In this document: positions 17,476 through 24,425 of the stretch, in pieces
Layout of the letters: every line of letters begins with the position of its first letter
How positions within the stretch are numbered: the first letter of the stretch is position 1
Assembly: GCF_003025615.1 (NCBI RefSeq)
Contig: NZ_PYMJ01000022.1
Coordinates: 35,186-99,185, forward strand
Length of the DNA stretch: 64,000 bases
Source of the DNA: Photobacterium frigidiphilum
Lineage (GTDB): Bacteria; Pseudomonadota; Gammaproteobacteria; Enterobacterales; Vibrionaceae
Direction of reading: 5' to 3'
Notes under the pieces: generated by a model
What the model saw: only the letters and a program-made list of their open reading frames with translations
Told to the model about the DNA's origin: nothing
Database searches by the model: none
Translations under genes and position numbers: made by a program

Positions 17476-17523
17476 ACTGAGAATACGCGATAACAATAGA
17501 TTACTGAACGAGGGAACGTCACA

Positions 17524-18216
17524 ATGAACATTAGCTTTCTTTACACCCTTCAAGCCAACGAAGTGCTCTTTAAGCCATATATTGATAAATATCTGAAAGA
17601 CCTGCCTGTTACGGTTTCACACCATACCAATGAACGTTTATTACAAAAGGCCATGGAAGACGGTTTAACCGAACAAGTCGCCAGTGACGTACAGAAAACC
17701 ATCACCGAAATTGCAGCAAGTAATGCTGATATCATTATTTGCACCTGCTCTACTATTGGTGATTTAGCTGAAAAAACACCCTATATTTCGGCGAAGGTTA
17801 TTCGCGTTGATCGCCCAATGGCAGAAGCAGCTATTCAACATAACAATATATTGGTACTTGCAGCCCTTTCTAGCACATTAAAGCCTACCGTTGCGTTATT
17901 GCATTCCGTTAATACCAAAGGGAAAACGAGCAAGCATCTAGAGCAATCAACAGCTCAACGAAAAAAGCAGCCATTCATCCAAACGGAGTTAGTACCTAAA
18001 GCCTGGCCTTATTATTTTGCTGGTAATACAGAAATGTATGCTAGAACAATCGCAGCACATATTAATGCGGTAAAGACCAAACCAGATATTGTTGTATTAG
18101 CGCAAGCATCTATGGCACCTGCAACACTGTATTGTAATAAGAGCAGCTTTGAAATATTAACGAGCCCTGAGCTATGCCTTCGTTACCTTGCAGAGGCAGT
18201 AAAGCTACATGCCTGA
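17524..18216 (+). CDS. Asp/Glu/hydantoin racemase-superfamily protein
   Basis: A 230-residue cytosolic protein. The first catalytic-cysteine block of the racemase fold is visible as DIIICTCSTIGDLAEK (near residue 76). The second block, usually with Cys, reads VVLAQASMAPATLY (near residue 199), with Ala in place of the Cys. That pattern occurs in uncharacterised members of the superfamily and makes classical two-cysteine racemisation unlikely. It follows eda after a terminator and overlaps ygjV by 8 bp, so the two are probably translated together. Its job in or beside hexuronate metabolism is unknown; a maleate isomerase-like or decarboxylase-like activity is also possible. Confidence 0.75.
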   Translation: MNISFLYTLQANEVLFKPYIDKYLKDLPVTVSHHTNERLLQKAMEDGLTEQVASDVQKTITEIAASNADIIICTCSTIGDLAEKTPYISAKVIRVDRPMAEAAIQHNNILVLAALSSTLKPTVALLHSVNTKGKTSKHLEQSTAQRKKQPFIQTELVPKAWPYYFAGNTEMYARTIAAHINAVKTKPDIVVLAQASMAPATLYCNKSSFEILTSPELCLRYLAEAVKLHA

Positions 18217-18715
18217 ATTAGATTTCCCACAAACTATTGGTATTGTTGCTTTTTTAATCGGCGCGACAGCATTTTTGCATCAAGATGGACATAAGTTTCG
18301 GCTTCATCTAACCGTATTTCAAATTGTTCTTTGCTCTCACTTCATTTTAATGGGTGCGGTTACTGCCGCCGTAGGCTGTGGAATCAGCGCGCTACGCAGT
18401 TATGCCTCTACCAGAACGCAATCTAGCCCCGTAATGTGGTTTTTTATTGGATTATTATGGGTAATGGGATTACCCAATGTTGAGTATAGCTATGAAATTT
18501 TGACCATCTTTGGGGCATCAGTGGCCACCTGGAGCTTATTTAAAGCTCAAGGTATTCATATGCGCTTATTAATTCTATTTAATTCATTTTGTTGGCTAAC
18601 GAATAATTTATTATTAGGTTCGATTGGCGGCACAATGATGGAAGCAACGTTTATTATCGTGAACGCAGTGACTATCTATAAAATGTATCGTAATTCCAAA
18701 CAACTCACTGTCTAG
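18209..18715 (+). CDS. ygjV: YgjV-family inner-membrane protein
   Basis: A 168-residue protein of about five membrane segments (near residues 9-25, 35-58, 75-92, 98-113 and 120-155). The family block LHLTVFQIVLCSHFILMGA and the C-terminal MLEATFI-like MMEATFIIVNAVTIYKMYR fit YgjV of enterics. In E. coli ygjV lies next to uxaA/uxaC, so the association with hexuronate genes recurs, but its function is not known. The start overlaps the preceding gene. A degraded second copy lies at 22661-22944. Confidence 0.8.
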   Translation: MPELDFPQTIGIVAFLIGATAFLHQDGHKFRLHLTVFQIVLCSHFILMGAVTAAVGCGISALRSYASTRTQSSPVMWFFIGLLWVMGLPNVEYSYEILTIFGASVATWSLFKAQGIHMRLLILFNSFCWLTNNLLLGSIGGTMMEATFIIVNAVTIYKMYRNSKQLTV

Positions 18716-18749
18716 TGAGTTATAACAATCGTAAATTACCTAAAATAAT

Positions 18750-18790
18750 CATCCCCATAATATAACACCATCATTGATGGGGATGTTTTA
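18750..18790 (+). terminator. Terminator after ygjV
   Basis: CATCCCCAT (18750-18758) pairs with ATGGGGATG (18777-18785), followed by TTTTA. It closes the forward hexuronate gene set, before the convergent gene at 18812. Confidence 0.8.
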
Positions 18791-18811
18791 TTAAAAACTG
18801 TATCACACTGA

Positions 18812-19192
18812 CTATATAGCAACTAACAAACCATGTTCTTGTTTCATTTCTGGTATAAATGCCAATTTGTCTGCCGACATTTTTAATCCACTCGGCATCT
18901 GAATATGATTAACAGTCCAAACAACGCAACCTTGCGGTAAGTTAAGTAAGCTTCTTACTTGAGAATACAGTTTTCCATCATTGAATTCATCCGATATTGG
19001 TGATGCTTTCCCCTGCCAAGCCCCCATTACTTGCTGCTGACTAACGGGTAAATCTAAGTACAAGATTTCAGGTTCTACATCTTTAATCACTTTCAAACAT
19101 AAACGAGCACCGCCATTATCACACTTTTCAACCCATAATCGATGCGGAATATTACTGTCGTCCCAAGTAAGTACATTAATATATTGATTCAT
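18812..19192 (-). CDS. Hypothetical protein, partner of the YhcH-like gene
   Basis: A 126-residue protein that I do not recognise. It has no signal peptide or membrane segment and looks cytosolic: Trp-rich at the N-terminus (NVLTWDDSNIPHRLWVEK), with several beta-type stretches (RLCLKVIKDVEPEILYLDLP, GCVVWTVNHIQMPSGLKM). It starts 8 bp after the stop of the YhcH-like gene and so is almost certainly in one operon with it, under the UxuR operator at 19762. A small sugar-acid-related or binding protein is possible, but this is only a guess from context. Confidence 0.6.
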   Translation of the reverse strand: MNQYINVLTWDDSNIPHRLWVEKCDNGGARLCLKVIKDVEPEILYLDLPVSQQQVMGAWQGKASPISDEFNDGKLYSQVRSLLNLPQGCVVWTVNHIQMPSGLKMSADKLAFIPEMKQEHGLLVAI

Positions 19193-19200
19193 GTTTTCAC

Positions 19201-19668
19201 CTAATTAACTAACGTTCTATCGATTTTAATAACTACTTTTTTAACTGGAGCAGGCGCATTAACCGCGATTAATGGGCGATGTGGCTGTTCAGCAGTAAAA
19301 ATAATAAAATCGCCAGACTGTAGCGTTACAAATTGTTCATTAATAATATCTTCACTAAAGGCAATGTCTTTTTCTTCAAATAACTCTTCATCTAACGATA
19401 AAAATGGATGTTCGCTATAACCGAATGTTTCTTCACCTTCTAATACTATTTGCACATCAATATATTTTTGGTGACATTCAGAACGCCTTTTTTCTAATTG
19501 CTCTGTATGGTCATTAACAATAAAGAAAAATGCTTTATCTTCTAATAGTGGATAAGTACCTACTTCAACATTATGCTCTAAAATGTTCTTTACGCTATTT
19601 ATACATTCCATTATTTTTTCAGGTAAATCTGAAACTAAATGTAACTGGCTTAAATTACCTTTAAACAA
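19201..19668 (-). CDS. YhcH/YjgK/YiaL-family protein
   Basis: A small cupin-like protein of the family found with sialic acid and uronate genes (anomerase or sugar-binding roles are proposed). The open frame begins at 19764, but the family-sized start is a TTG at 19668 preceded by AGAGGT, giving 155 residues. Family features include CHQKYIDVQIVLEGEETFGY (His/Glu metal-site region), LQSGDFIIFTAEQPHRPLI and KKVVIKID at the end. Upstream on the minus strand TATAAT (plus 19744-19749) sits with an operator covering its -35 region, so transcription probably begins upstream of the longer frame's first codons. It is first of a two-gene operon. Confidence 0.8.
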   Translation of the reverse strand: MFKGNLSQLHLVSDLPEKIMECINSVKNILEHNVEVGTYPLLEDKAFFFIVNDHTEQLEKRRSECHQKYIDVQIVLEGEETFGYSEHPFLSLDEELFEEKDIAFSEDIINEQFVTLQSGDFIIFTAEQPHRPLIAVNAPAPVKKVVIKIDRTLVN

Positions 19669-19761
19669 AATAACCTCTATTAATTTTAATGGTTTAAAAA
19701 GCAAAGTATTACCAAAAGGTATCTTTACTGACAGGGTGTAAACATTATATACCACCACAAG

Positions 19762-19779
19762 CAATTGGTTGACCAGTTA
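19762..19779. promoter_or_regulatory. UxuR operator over the promoter of the YhcH-like operon
   Basis: CAATTGGTTGACCAGTTA: both arms present (TTGGT, ACCAG) with one mismatch. It covers the -35 position of a TATAAT box read on the minus strand (plus 19744-19749). Confidence 0.8.
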
Positions 19780-19817
19780 GTGTTGGTTTATTGATCTTGA
19801 TCCGTATTCATATATAA

Positions 19818-19845
19818 AAAATGCCAGATAATTATCTGGCATTTT
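19818..19845. terminator. Terminator after the GH3 gene
   Basis: AAAATGCCAGATAA and TTATCTGGCATTTT form a perfect palindromic stem with terminal A and T tracts, 30 bp past the GH3 stop on the minus strand. Confidence 0.9.
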
Positions 19846-19874
19846 ATCTCGCTTAAATCACTAAACTCATTTAT

Positions 19875-22133
19875 TTACTTGTAGTTTAATCCGTGACCGA
19901 ATGGATATAGCTCATCACCTTCTTTGTAACCCGGAGCATCAGAATGTTGATCAAGAATCGCCTGAGCACTGTTAGCCAAGGCAAATGGTAGTTTACCGGT
20001 AGGTTTAAACTCACCGCTGATAACATCCATCACAGCACGATCATCCGAACCAAATGTTGCTAGTATCGCGCCAGCACCCTTCAAGCCACTGATATCATCC
20101 AGCACATATGGCTGACGGAAGTACACAGAAAGCACGGTATTTTCAGCACCAACCTCCCCCATCACAGCTTGGATATCTTCTAGAGACGGAGTAATTACCC
20201 AAGACTCAGATTTAGCCATGCCAGTGAAATCAAGCACTGATAGTTCATCGAAATCAGAACCACCAAATACTAATGCACGGTTAGTGGGAGTATCACCCGT
20301 AATAACTGCCGGAATATTATCAACACGCACTCGAATTAATGCGTAATCATTACCTGTCGCAACTTCTACTTTATTACCTTCAGCGTCATCACCGATAGTT
20401 ACATCGTAACCGTACTCTTTAGCGATTTCGCCATCCATACCCATGGTATACAGGCTCGATGTCGTAGGTAATGGCAAAGTTGCATCTGTATTTTCAAGTA
20501 ATACAACGGCTTTACGCTGTGCTAGCTGAGCTTTTTCTTGAAAATTTGCATTACCAACAATAGCGTTCGCTTTGTCGGCATCGACATAAGCATTTTCAAA
20601 CAGCCCTAAGTCAAATTGAACTTCCAGAAGACGTTTAACTGACTCGTCAATACGTGCTTCAGAAACTAAACCTTGCTCAACCACAGTACGAATTTCTGCA
20701 TTACTCTTGAACCCAGAAAATACATCTGTACCTGCCTCAATGGCGATAACAAATTGCTCTGTCTTGTCTTTATCCTGTAGACCCCAAGCACGATTATTGT
20801 GCATCATCTCATAATCAGTATGCACTTCATTTTGATCATTGATGATACCCGTATCGGAATTAATAACCCCTTTAAAGCCCAGTTCTTTACGCAGAAGGCC
20901 ATCTAAGATGCCTTTCGAGAAAGCAACACCAACATTACCCGCAGGCGTACCGACGCTAGTAGAGTAATCATTGTTCGGTACACGGACGGTATCTTTCACG
21001 CGTTCATGTAGAAGATCGCCTAGAGGTATACCACCTGCATCCAAGTCCGTCCTATCAGGATTGTTGATTGACCACTCACCACCACCAACTATTCCGTAGT
21101 AAGGCATCATTGCAGCAACACCTGCATCAATCGCTGCAATAAATGGTTTGACGTGGTAATCAAAATTACCCGCCGGATAGCTCTGATGTTGACCTGCAAT
21201 ATAATGTGGATCTGCCCCAAGGAACTGCGGGCCGCCACCAGGGAAGTGCTTCATGGTTAGTACGATACTGTCGGAGGAAACGTCTTTACCTTGTAGGTTG
21301 CCAACCAAAGATGTCATAATTTCTGAAGCCAGATCTGCATCTTCTGTAAAAGTTTCATGCACACGATACCAACGCGGTTCAGTCGCGAGATCTGCCATAT
21401 AACCGTACATACCACGCAGACCAATAGCATTCCACTCAGCACGCATAATATTACCGAATTCACCGATCAACGCCATATCACCCGTAGCGGCAAGCCCACC
21501 TTCTTTCGGCCATGACGAGAAAGCACCTGAATCAACATTGATACCCGCTTTAGCATTAGGGTCGATATGGTTACGCGCATTCGATTTAAATAACGCAGGG
21601 ATACCCAAACGAGTACGTTCGGTCAACTCCTGCATGCTATTCATATACTGAGCAGCTTCCATCGGGCTGATTTTATAGTTAGCCCCCATTGGCCCGCCTG
21701 CACCACCATCTTGTCGCTCTTCATCAGTAAGTGCATTAATCTCGTCTTGAGTCAGAATCGTATTACGGAAGATAAAACGATTCATCATCTGACGATTGAC
21801 CAAATTTTGGTGTTCGCTACCAACATATCCATAAGCTTCAGCATTCAAAGTGTCGATCAGCATCATGCCGACTTTTTCTTCGAGAGTCATACGGCTGACT
21901 AGGTCAGCAGCACGTTCTGCCGACGTTAAACGCCAATCCTCATAAGGTGCAAGCTTGCCATCACCATTAGCATCACGGAATTGGTAACCATCAACGTTAA
22001 GAATGTCGTGAACTTTCGATTGAACAATTGGTTGGAGAAGATCATCTTTGCCGTCACTTGAACTTGATGAATTACAACCAGCAAGAATAAGTACTGCGGC
22101 AATTGGGGCGAGGGTAAAGAGTTTACGGTTCAT
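19875..22133 (-). CDS. Glycoside hydrolase family 3 lipoprotein
   Basis: A 752-residue exo-acting beta-glycosidase. The signal peptide ends in a lipobox LILAGC (Cys20) with Asn at +2, which favours the outer membrane. An EF-hand-like FRDANGDGKLAPYEDW follows, then the GH3 barrel (RMTLEEKVGMMLIDTLNAEA, TMKHFPGGGPQFLGADPHY, FSKGILDGLLRKELGFKG). The nucleophile is predicted as Asp427 in GVINSDTG. The C-terminal sandwich domain includes LAQRKAVVLLENTDATLPLP and ends GDELYPFGHGLNYK. The start has AAGGA 6 nt upstream. Three UxuR-type operators and a CRP-like site lie upstream, so it probably frees sugars or uronates from oligosaccharides for this pathway; the true substrate is unknown. Confidence 0.9.
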   Translation of the reverse strand: MNRKLFTLAPIAAVLILAGCNSSSSSDGKDDLLQPIVQSKVHDILNVDGYQFRDANGDGKLAPYEDWRLTSAERAADLVSRMTLEEKVGMMLIDTLNAEAYGYVGSEHQNLVNRQMMNRFIFRNTILTQDEINALTDEERQDGGAGGPMGANYKISPMEAAQYMNSMQELTERTRLGIPALFKSNARNHIDPNAKAGINVDSGAFSSWPKEGGLAATGDMALIGEFGNIMRAEWNAIGLRGMYGYMADLATEPRWYRVHETFTEDADLASEIMTSLVGNLQGKDVSSDSIVLTMKHFPGGGPQFLGADPHYIAGQHQSYPAGNFDYHVKPFIAAIDAGVAAMMPYYGIVGGGEWSINNPDRTDLDAGGIPLGDLLHERVKDTVRVPNNDYSTSVGTPAGNVGVAFSKGILDGLLRKELGFKGVINSDTGIINDQNEVHTDYEMMHNNRAWGLQDKDKTEQFVIAIEAGTDVFSGFKSNAEIRTVVEQGLVSEARIDESVKRLLEVQFDLGLFENAYVDADKANAIVGNANFQEKAQLAQRKAVVLLENTDATLPLPTTSSLYTMGMDGEIAKEYGYDVTIGDDAEGNKVEVATGNDYALIRVRVDNIPAVITGDTPTNRALVFGGSDFDELSVLDFTGMAKSESWVITPSLEDIQAVMGEVGAENTVLSVYFRQPYVLDDISGLKGAGAILATFGSDDRAVMDVISGEFKPTGKLPFALANSAQAILDQHSDAPGYKEGDELYPFGHGLNYK

Positions 22134-22196
22134 AAGAATCCTTATTATTATGTGCCACTGCTATCCGAACAGTTTCAATAATATAGGTAGCAAACC

Positions 22197-22214
22197 AAAT
22201 TGGTTAACCAAAAA
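22197..22214. promoter_or_regulatory. UxuR operator upstream of the GH3 gene
   Basis: AAATTGGTTAACCAAAAA: the left nine bases and ACCAA of the consensus are intact. It lies 63 bp before the GH3 start. Confidence 0.85.
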
Positions 22215-22227
22215 TGCAGAATATGCC

Positions 22228-22245
22228 AGTTAGATCAACCAATTT
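22228..22245. promoter_or_regulatory. Second, weaker UxuR operator upstream of the GH3 gene
   Basis: AGTTAGATCAACCAATTT keeps the right arm ACCAATTT, while the left arm is degenerate. It is 31 bp centre to centre from the operator at 22197. Confidence 0.5.
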
Positions 22246-22304
22246 TAATGACTTGCATTTATTACTCACAAAAATATGCTTACATTTTATAACAATACGT
22301 ATTT

Positions 22305-22320
22305 TGTTAAATAGGTCACA
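22305..22320. promoter_or_regulatory. Candidate CRP site upstream of the GH3 gene
   Basis: TGTTAAATAGGTCACA has nine of ten core matches to TGTGA-N6-TCACA and sits between two UxuR operators. Confidence 0.5.
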
Positions 22321-22340
22321 GAAGAATTAGCACTCACGTG

Positions 22341-22358
22341 GCATTGGTAGACCAATTT
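22341..22358. promoter_or_regulatory. UxuR operator, distal, upstream of the GH3 gene
   Basis: GCATTGGTAGACCAATTT has perfect ATTGGT and ACCAAT arms. It is 136 bp centre to centre from the proximal operator, a distance at which DNA looping is possible. Confidence 0.8.
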
Positions 22359-22402
22359 TGGGAAGTGTTCAGGTACTTGTCTAGGTTGGCATAATACACA
22401 AT

Positions 22403-22440
22403 AAAAAAGAACGCTCTATCAGCGCTCTTTTTATTTTTTT
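22403..22440. terminator. Terminator beside the dctM relic
   Basis: AAAAAAGAACGCT and AGCGCTCTTTTT form a stem with one mismatch, followed by TTATTTTTTT on the + strand and a T run on the minus strand. It lies directly after the relic dctM end and may be its surviving terminator. Confidence 0.7.
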
Positions 22441-22655
22441 CAACAGCTTCAGTCTAGCAACTTTATTGGTACCCGAAGGCTATCAATATATTCCGGTAAA
22501 AATAATGAGATCTGAGGAATATAAGTAATCAACATTAAGAAAATCAATAATAAGCCAAGCCATGGTAATGCCGCACGAATTGCCCCCCCATGCAGGTAGT
22601 CTGTTTCGGCGGTCATATGTACCATACGTTCGATTGTCAGTACATGTACAAACAA
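22441..22655 (-). pseudogene. dctM relic, truncated and internally deleted
   Basis: The encoded tail AIRAALPWLGLLLIFLMLIT followed by YIPQISLFLPEYIDSLRVPI is identical to the C-terminus of the intact dctM at 24426-25829. Before it, MFVHVLTIERMVHMTAET corresponds to LFAHVLTTERIPHMIAET, which lies about 85 codons further upstream in the intact gene, so about 255 bp are missing inside. The first 300 or so codons are also absent. The nucleotide match begins at the TTCAACAG preceding both genes. This is a decayed second copy. Confidence 0.85.
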
Positions 22656-22660
22656 TCAGA

Positions 22661-22944
22661 ACGCAATCTAGTCACGTAATGTGTTTTTTATCTAATTATC
22701 ATTTAGTTACCCAGTGTTGGGCATAGCTATGAAGTTTTGACCATCTTTGGGGCATCAGTAACAACCTAGAGACTATTCAAAGCCCAAGGTAATCATGCGC
22801 GCTCAACATTTCATTTTATTGGCTAACAAAAATTTATTCCTGAAGTCGATTGGCGGTACAATGATGTAGACAACATTTATTATCGTGAACATATTCACTA
22901 TCTATAGAATGTATTGTGACTCCAAACAAACAACCACCGACTAG
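22661..22944 (+). pseudogene. ygjV relic with in-frame stops
   Basis: From ACGCAATCTAG onwards the sequence follows the intact ygjV (18417-18715) base by base with scattered substitutions and small indels. The Trp codon in SVATWSLF has become TAG, and MMEATF has become ATGATGTAG, so it is not translatable. The 5' half is missing. It abuts the dctM relic within about 6 bp, in the opposite orientation. Confidence 0.85.
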
Positions 22945-23138
22945 CATTGGTGAATTAGCATTAAGGACTGAAAGTCTGGATACGGGTCAAAGGTCTATTT
23001 CGTTAGCCTTCAGTCCTGAACTGCGGCTAAGAATGATATTCAACATGACCTTTCAGCCATATTATTAAGATTGTTGTTTCAATGAACAAGTAAGACCTAT
23101 TTACCATAACGCCCGTAACAAACACTGGATTTAGATAG

Positions 23139-24005
23139 ATGAATCAAAAAAATAGAGCAAAACAAAAGCAATTATCTCAAGAGGTTTCTAATAGATCACA
23201 GGTGGAGAAGAATCGCGAATTTAGGGTCACAGTAAAAAACACTTTAATACAAGGCGCCATAATTGACGATGGTCCCATTGTATTTGCATTTGCTCCAGCA
23301 GGTACATCGCTAACGCCCCATGAGGTGGATAACGGCGAGCTTCCTTGGGGGTTTAAATACTTATCATCACGAGGAGTTAATGTTGTTTCGTTCAACACAA
23401 TCTCTACGGATCACAAATACGAAGAAATAGAGCTCTTTGAGTGGGCAAAGTCTAACTCTTTTCTTTTTCAACACCATAAAGAGCGGTTAGCTTATGCCGT
23501 GAGTATGGGGGCCTGTGGTGCATTGCTTCTGTCTCGCCATTTGATGATAGATAGGGCGCTACTATTCTCCCCTACCCTTTACAGCGTGACACTGCCAGAG
23601 CATAACATGCATATAACGGTTGTTTATGACCCATTCTGCGCAAATGACAGGAAGCAAGCATTGTCATTGCAGCCATCAAGCAAGCTTCACACATATGGCG
23701 TTGGGCATAGGGGAATAGAATCAGTATCAGCATGTGGATATTTGTCACCTCTAATTAGGGACTTCATTGGCAATCGCATAGTTGATGAAGAGTTTTATCG
23801 TGCGATGAGGGGAAGAAAATCTACTGAACGATATTACTCATATATGAAAAGAAACCCTACTGGTAAGAATACAAAATCAAGAAAGAGAGTGATAATCATA
23901 GCATCGTTGAAGTGGAACCTATCAAACCCCAAGAAGGTTTTAAATAAGCTCTACAAGAGCGCCAGGAAGAGGTTGCTAGCCGTTAATGTATCCCGTAATG
24001 GATAG
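23139..24005 (+). CDS. Uncharacterised alpha/beta-hydrolase-like protein
   Basis: A 288-residue protein without signal peptide or membrane span. The fold is suggested by a nucleophile elbow-like YAVSMGACGALLLSRH (Ser near residue 126), an Asp in VVYDPFCANDR and a late His in GVGHRG, in the order Ser-Asp-His typical of alpha/beta hydrolases. The N-terminus (MNQKNRAKQKQLSQEVSNRS) and C-terminus (KSRKRVIIIASLKW) are strongly basic. Arginine is mostly AGA or AGG, unlike neighbouring genes, which suggests recent transfer. It stands alone between the dctM/ygjV relic and the dctPQM operon. I cannot assign a substrate. Confidence 0.6.
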   Translation: MNQKNRAKQKQLSQEVSNRSQVEKNREFRVTVKNTLIQGAIIDDGPIVFAFAPAGTSLTPHEVDNGELPWGFKYLSSRGVNVVSFNTISTDHKYEEIELFEWAKSNSFLFQHHKERLAYAVSMGACGALLLSRHLMIDRALLFSPTLYSVTLPEHNMHITVVYDPFCANDRKQALSLQPSSKLHTYGVGHRGIESVSACGYLSPLIRDFIGNRIVDEEFYRAMRGRKSTERYYSYMKRNPTGKNTKSRKRVIIIASLKWNLSNPKKVLNKLYKSARKRLLAVNVSRNG

Positions 24006-24425
24006 TCTCAAGTTGTAAATAGAATGATGAAACCTTTTCTAGGTTTTGTCGCAAACCAGAGTCGTGGGTTATGATCATTATCAACACCCACAACTTCCAA
24101 CCATTAAATTCACAGGTCGTCATTTCCCTTTTTAAATCATACGGCAATCTGTTCATTATAACCTTTCAACATATATCCAAGTTGAGACCATAACAGCGGT
24201 GCATATAGAAGTGAGCTTAAATAGAAATCACATTCAATATGACAAAAATAACGGTTTAATGGTTGCAAGTAGAGCAAATTGGAGCCTCTTGAATCCAAAA
24301 TTGATTGAGGTTTATAGGTGAGCACCTAGAAGAGGAATAACCTAGATATATAACCAAAAGGGGCAGCAACAATATGCAGCCGCCCCTTAAAAACCATAAA
24401 TATATTTTCAACAGTTTAAATCCAA
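24006..24425. other. 420-bp intergenic region, no gene identified
   Basis: A 62-codon minus-strand frame at 24137-24325 has no ribosome-binding site I trust and no recognisable family. The segment 24040-24120 contains paired elements, but I found no inverted-repeat termini. It may be debris of an earlier insertion. The terminator of dctM lies at its right end. Confidence 0.4.
24355..24388 (-). terminator. Terminator after dctM
   Basis: AAGGGGC (24358-24364) pairs with GCCCCTT (24382-24388), with inner GC pairs, and the minus strand continues TTTTGG. It lies 38 bp past the dctM stop. Confidence 0.75.

Noticed and set aside
24137..24325. 62-codon minus-strand frame as a gene
   Set aside because: No recognisable family or convincing ribosome-binding site, and it lies in apparently decayed DNA.
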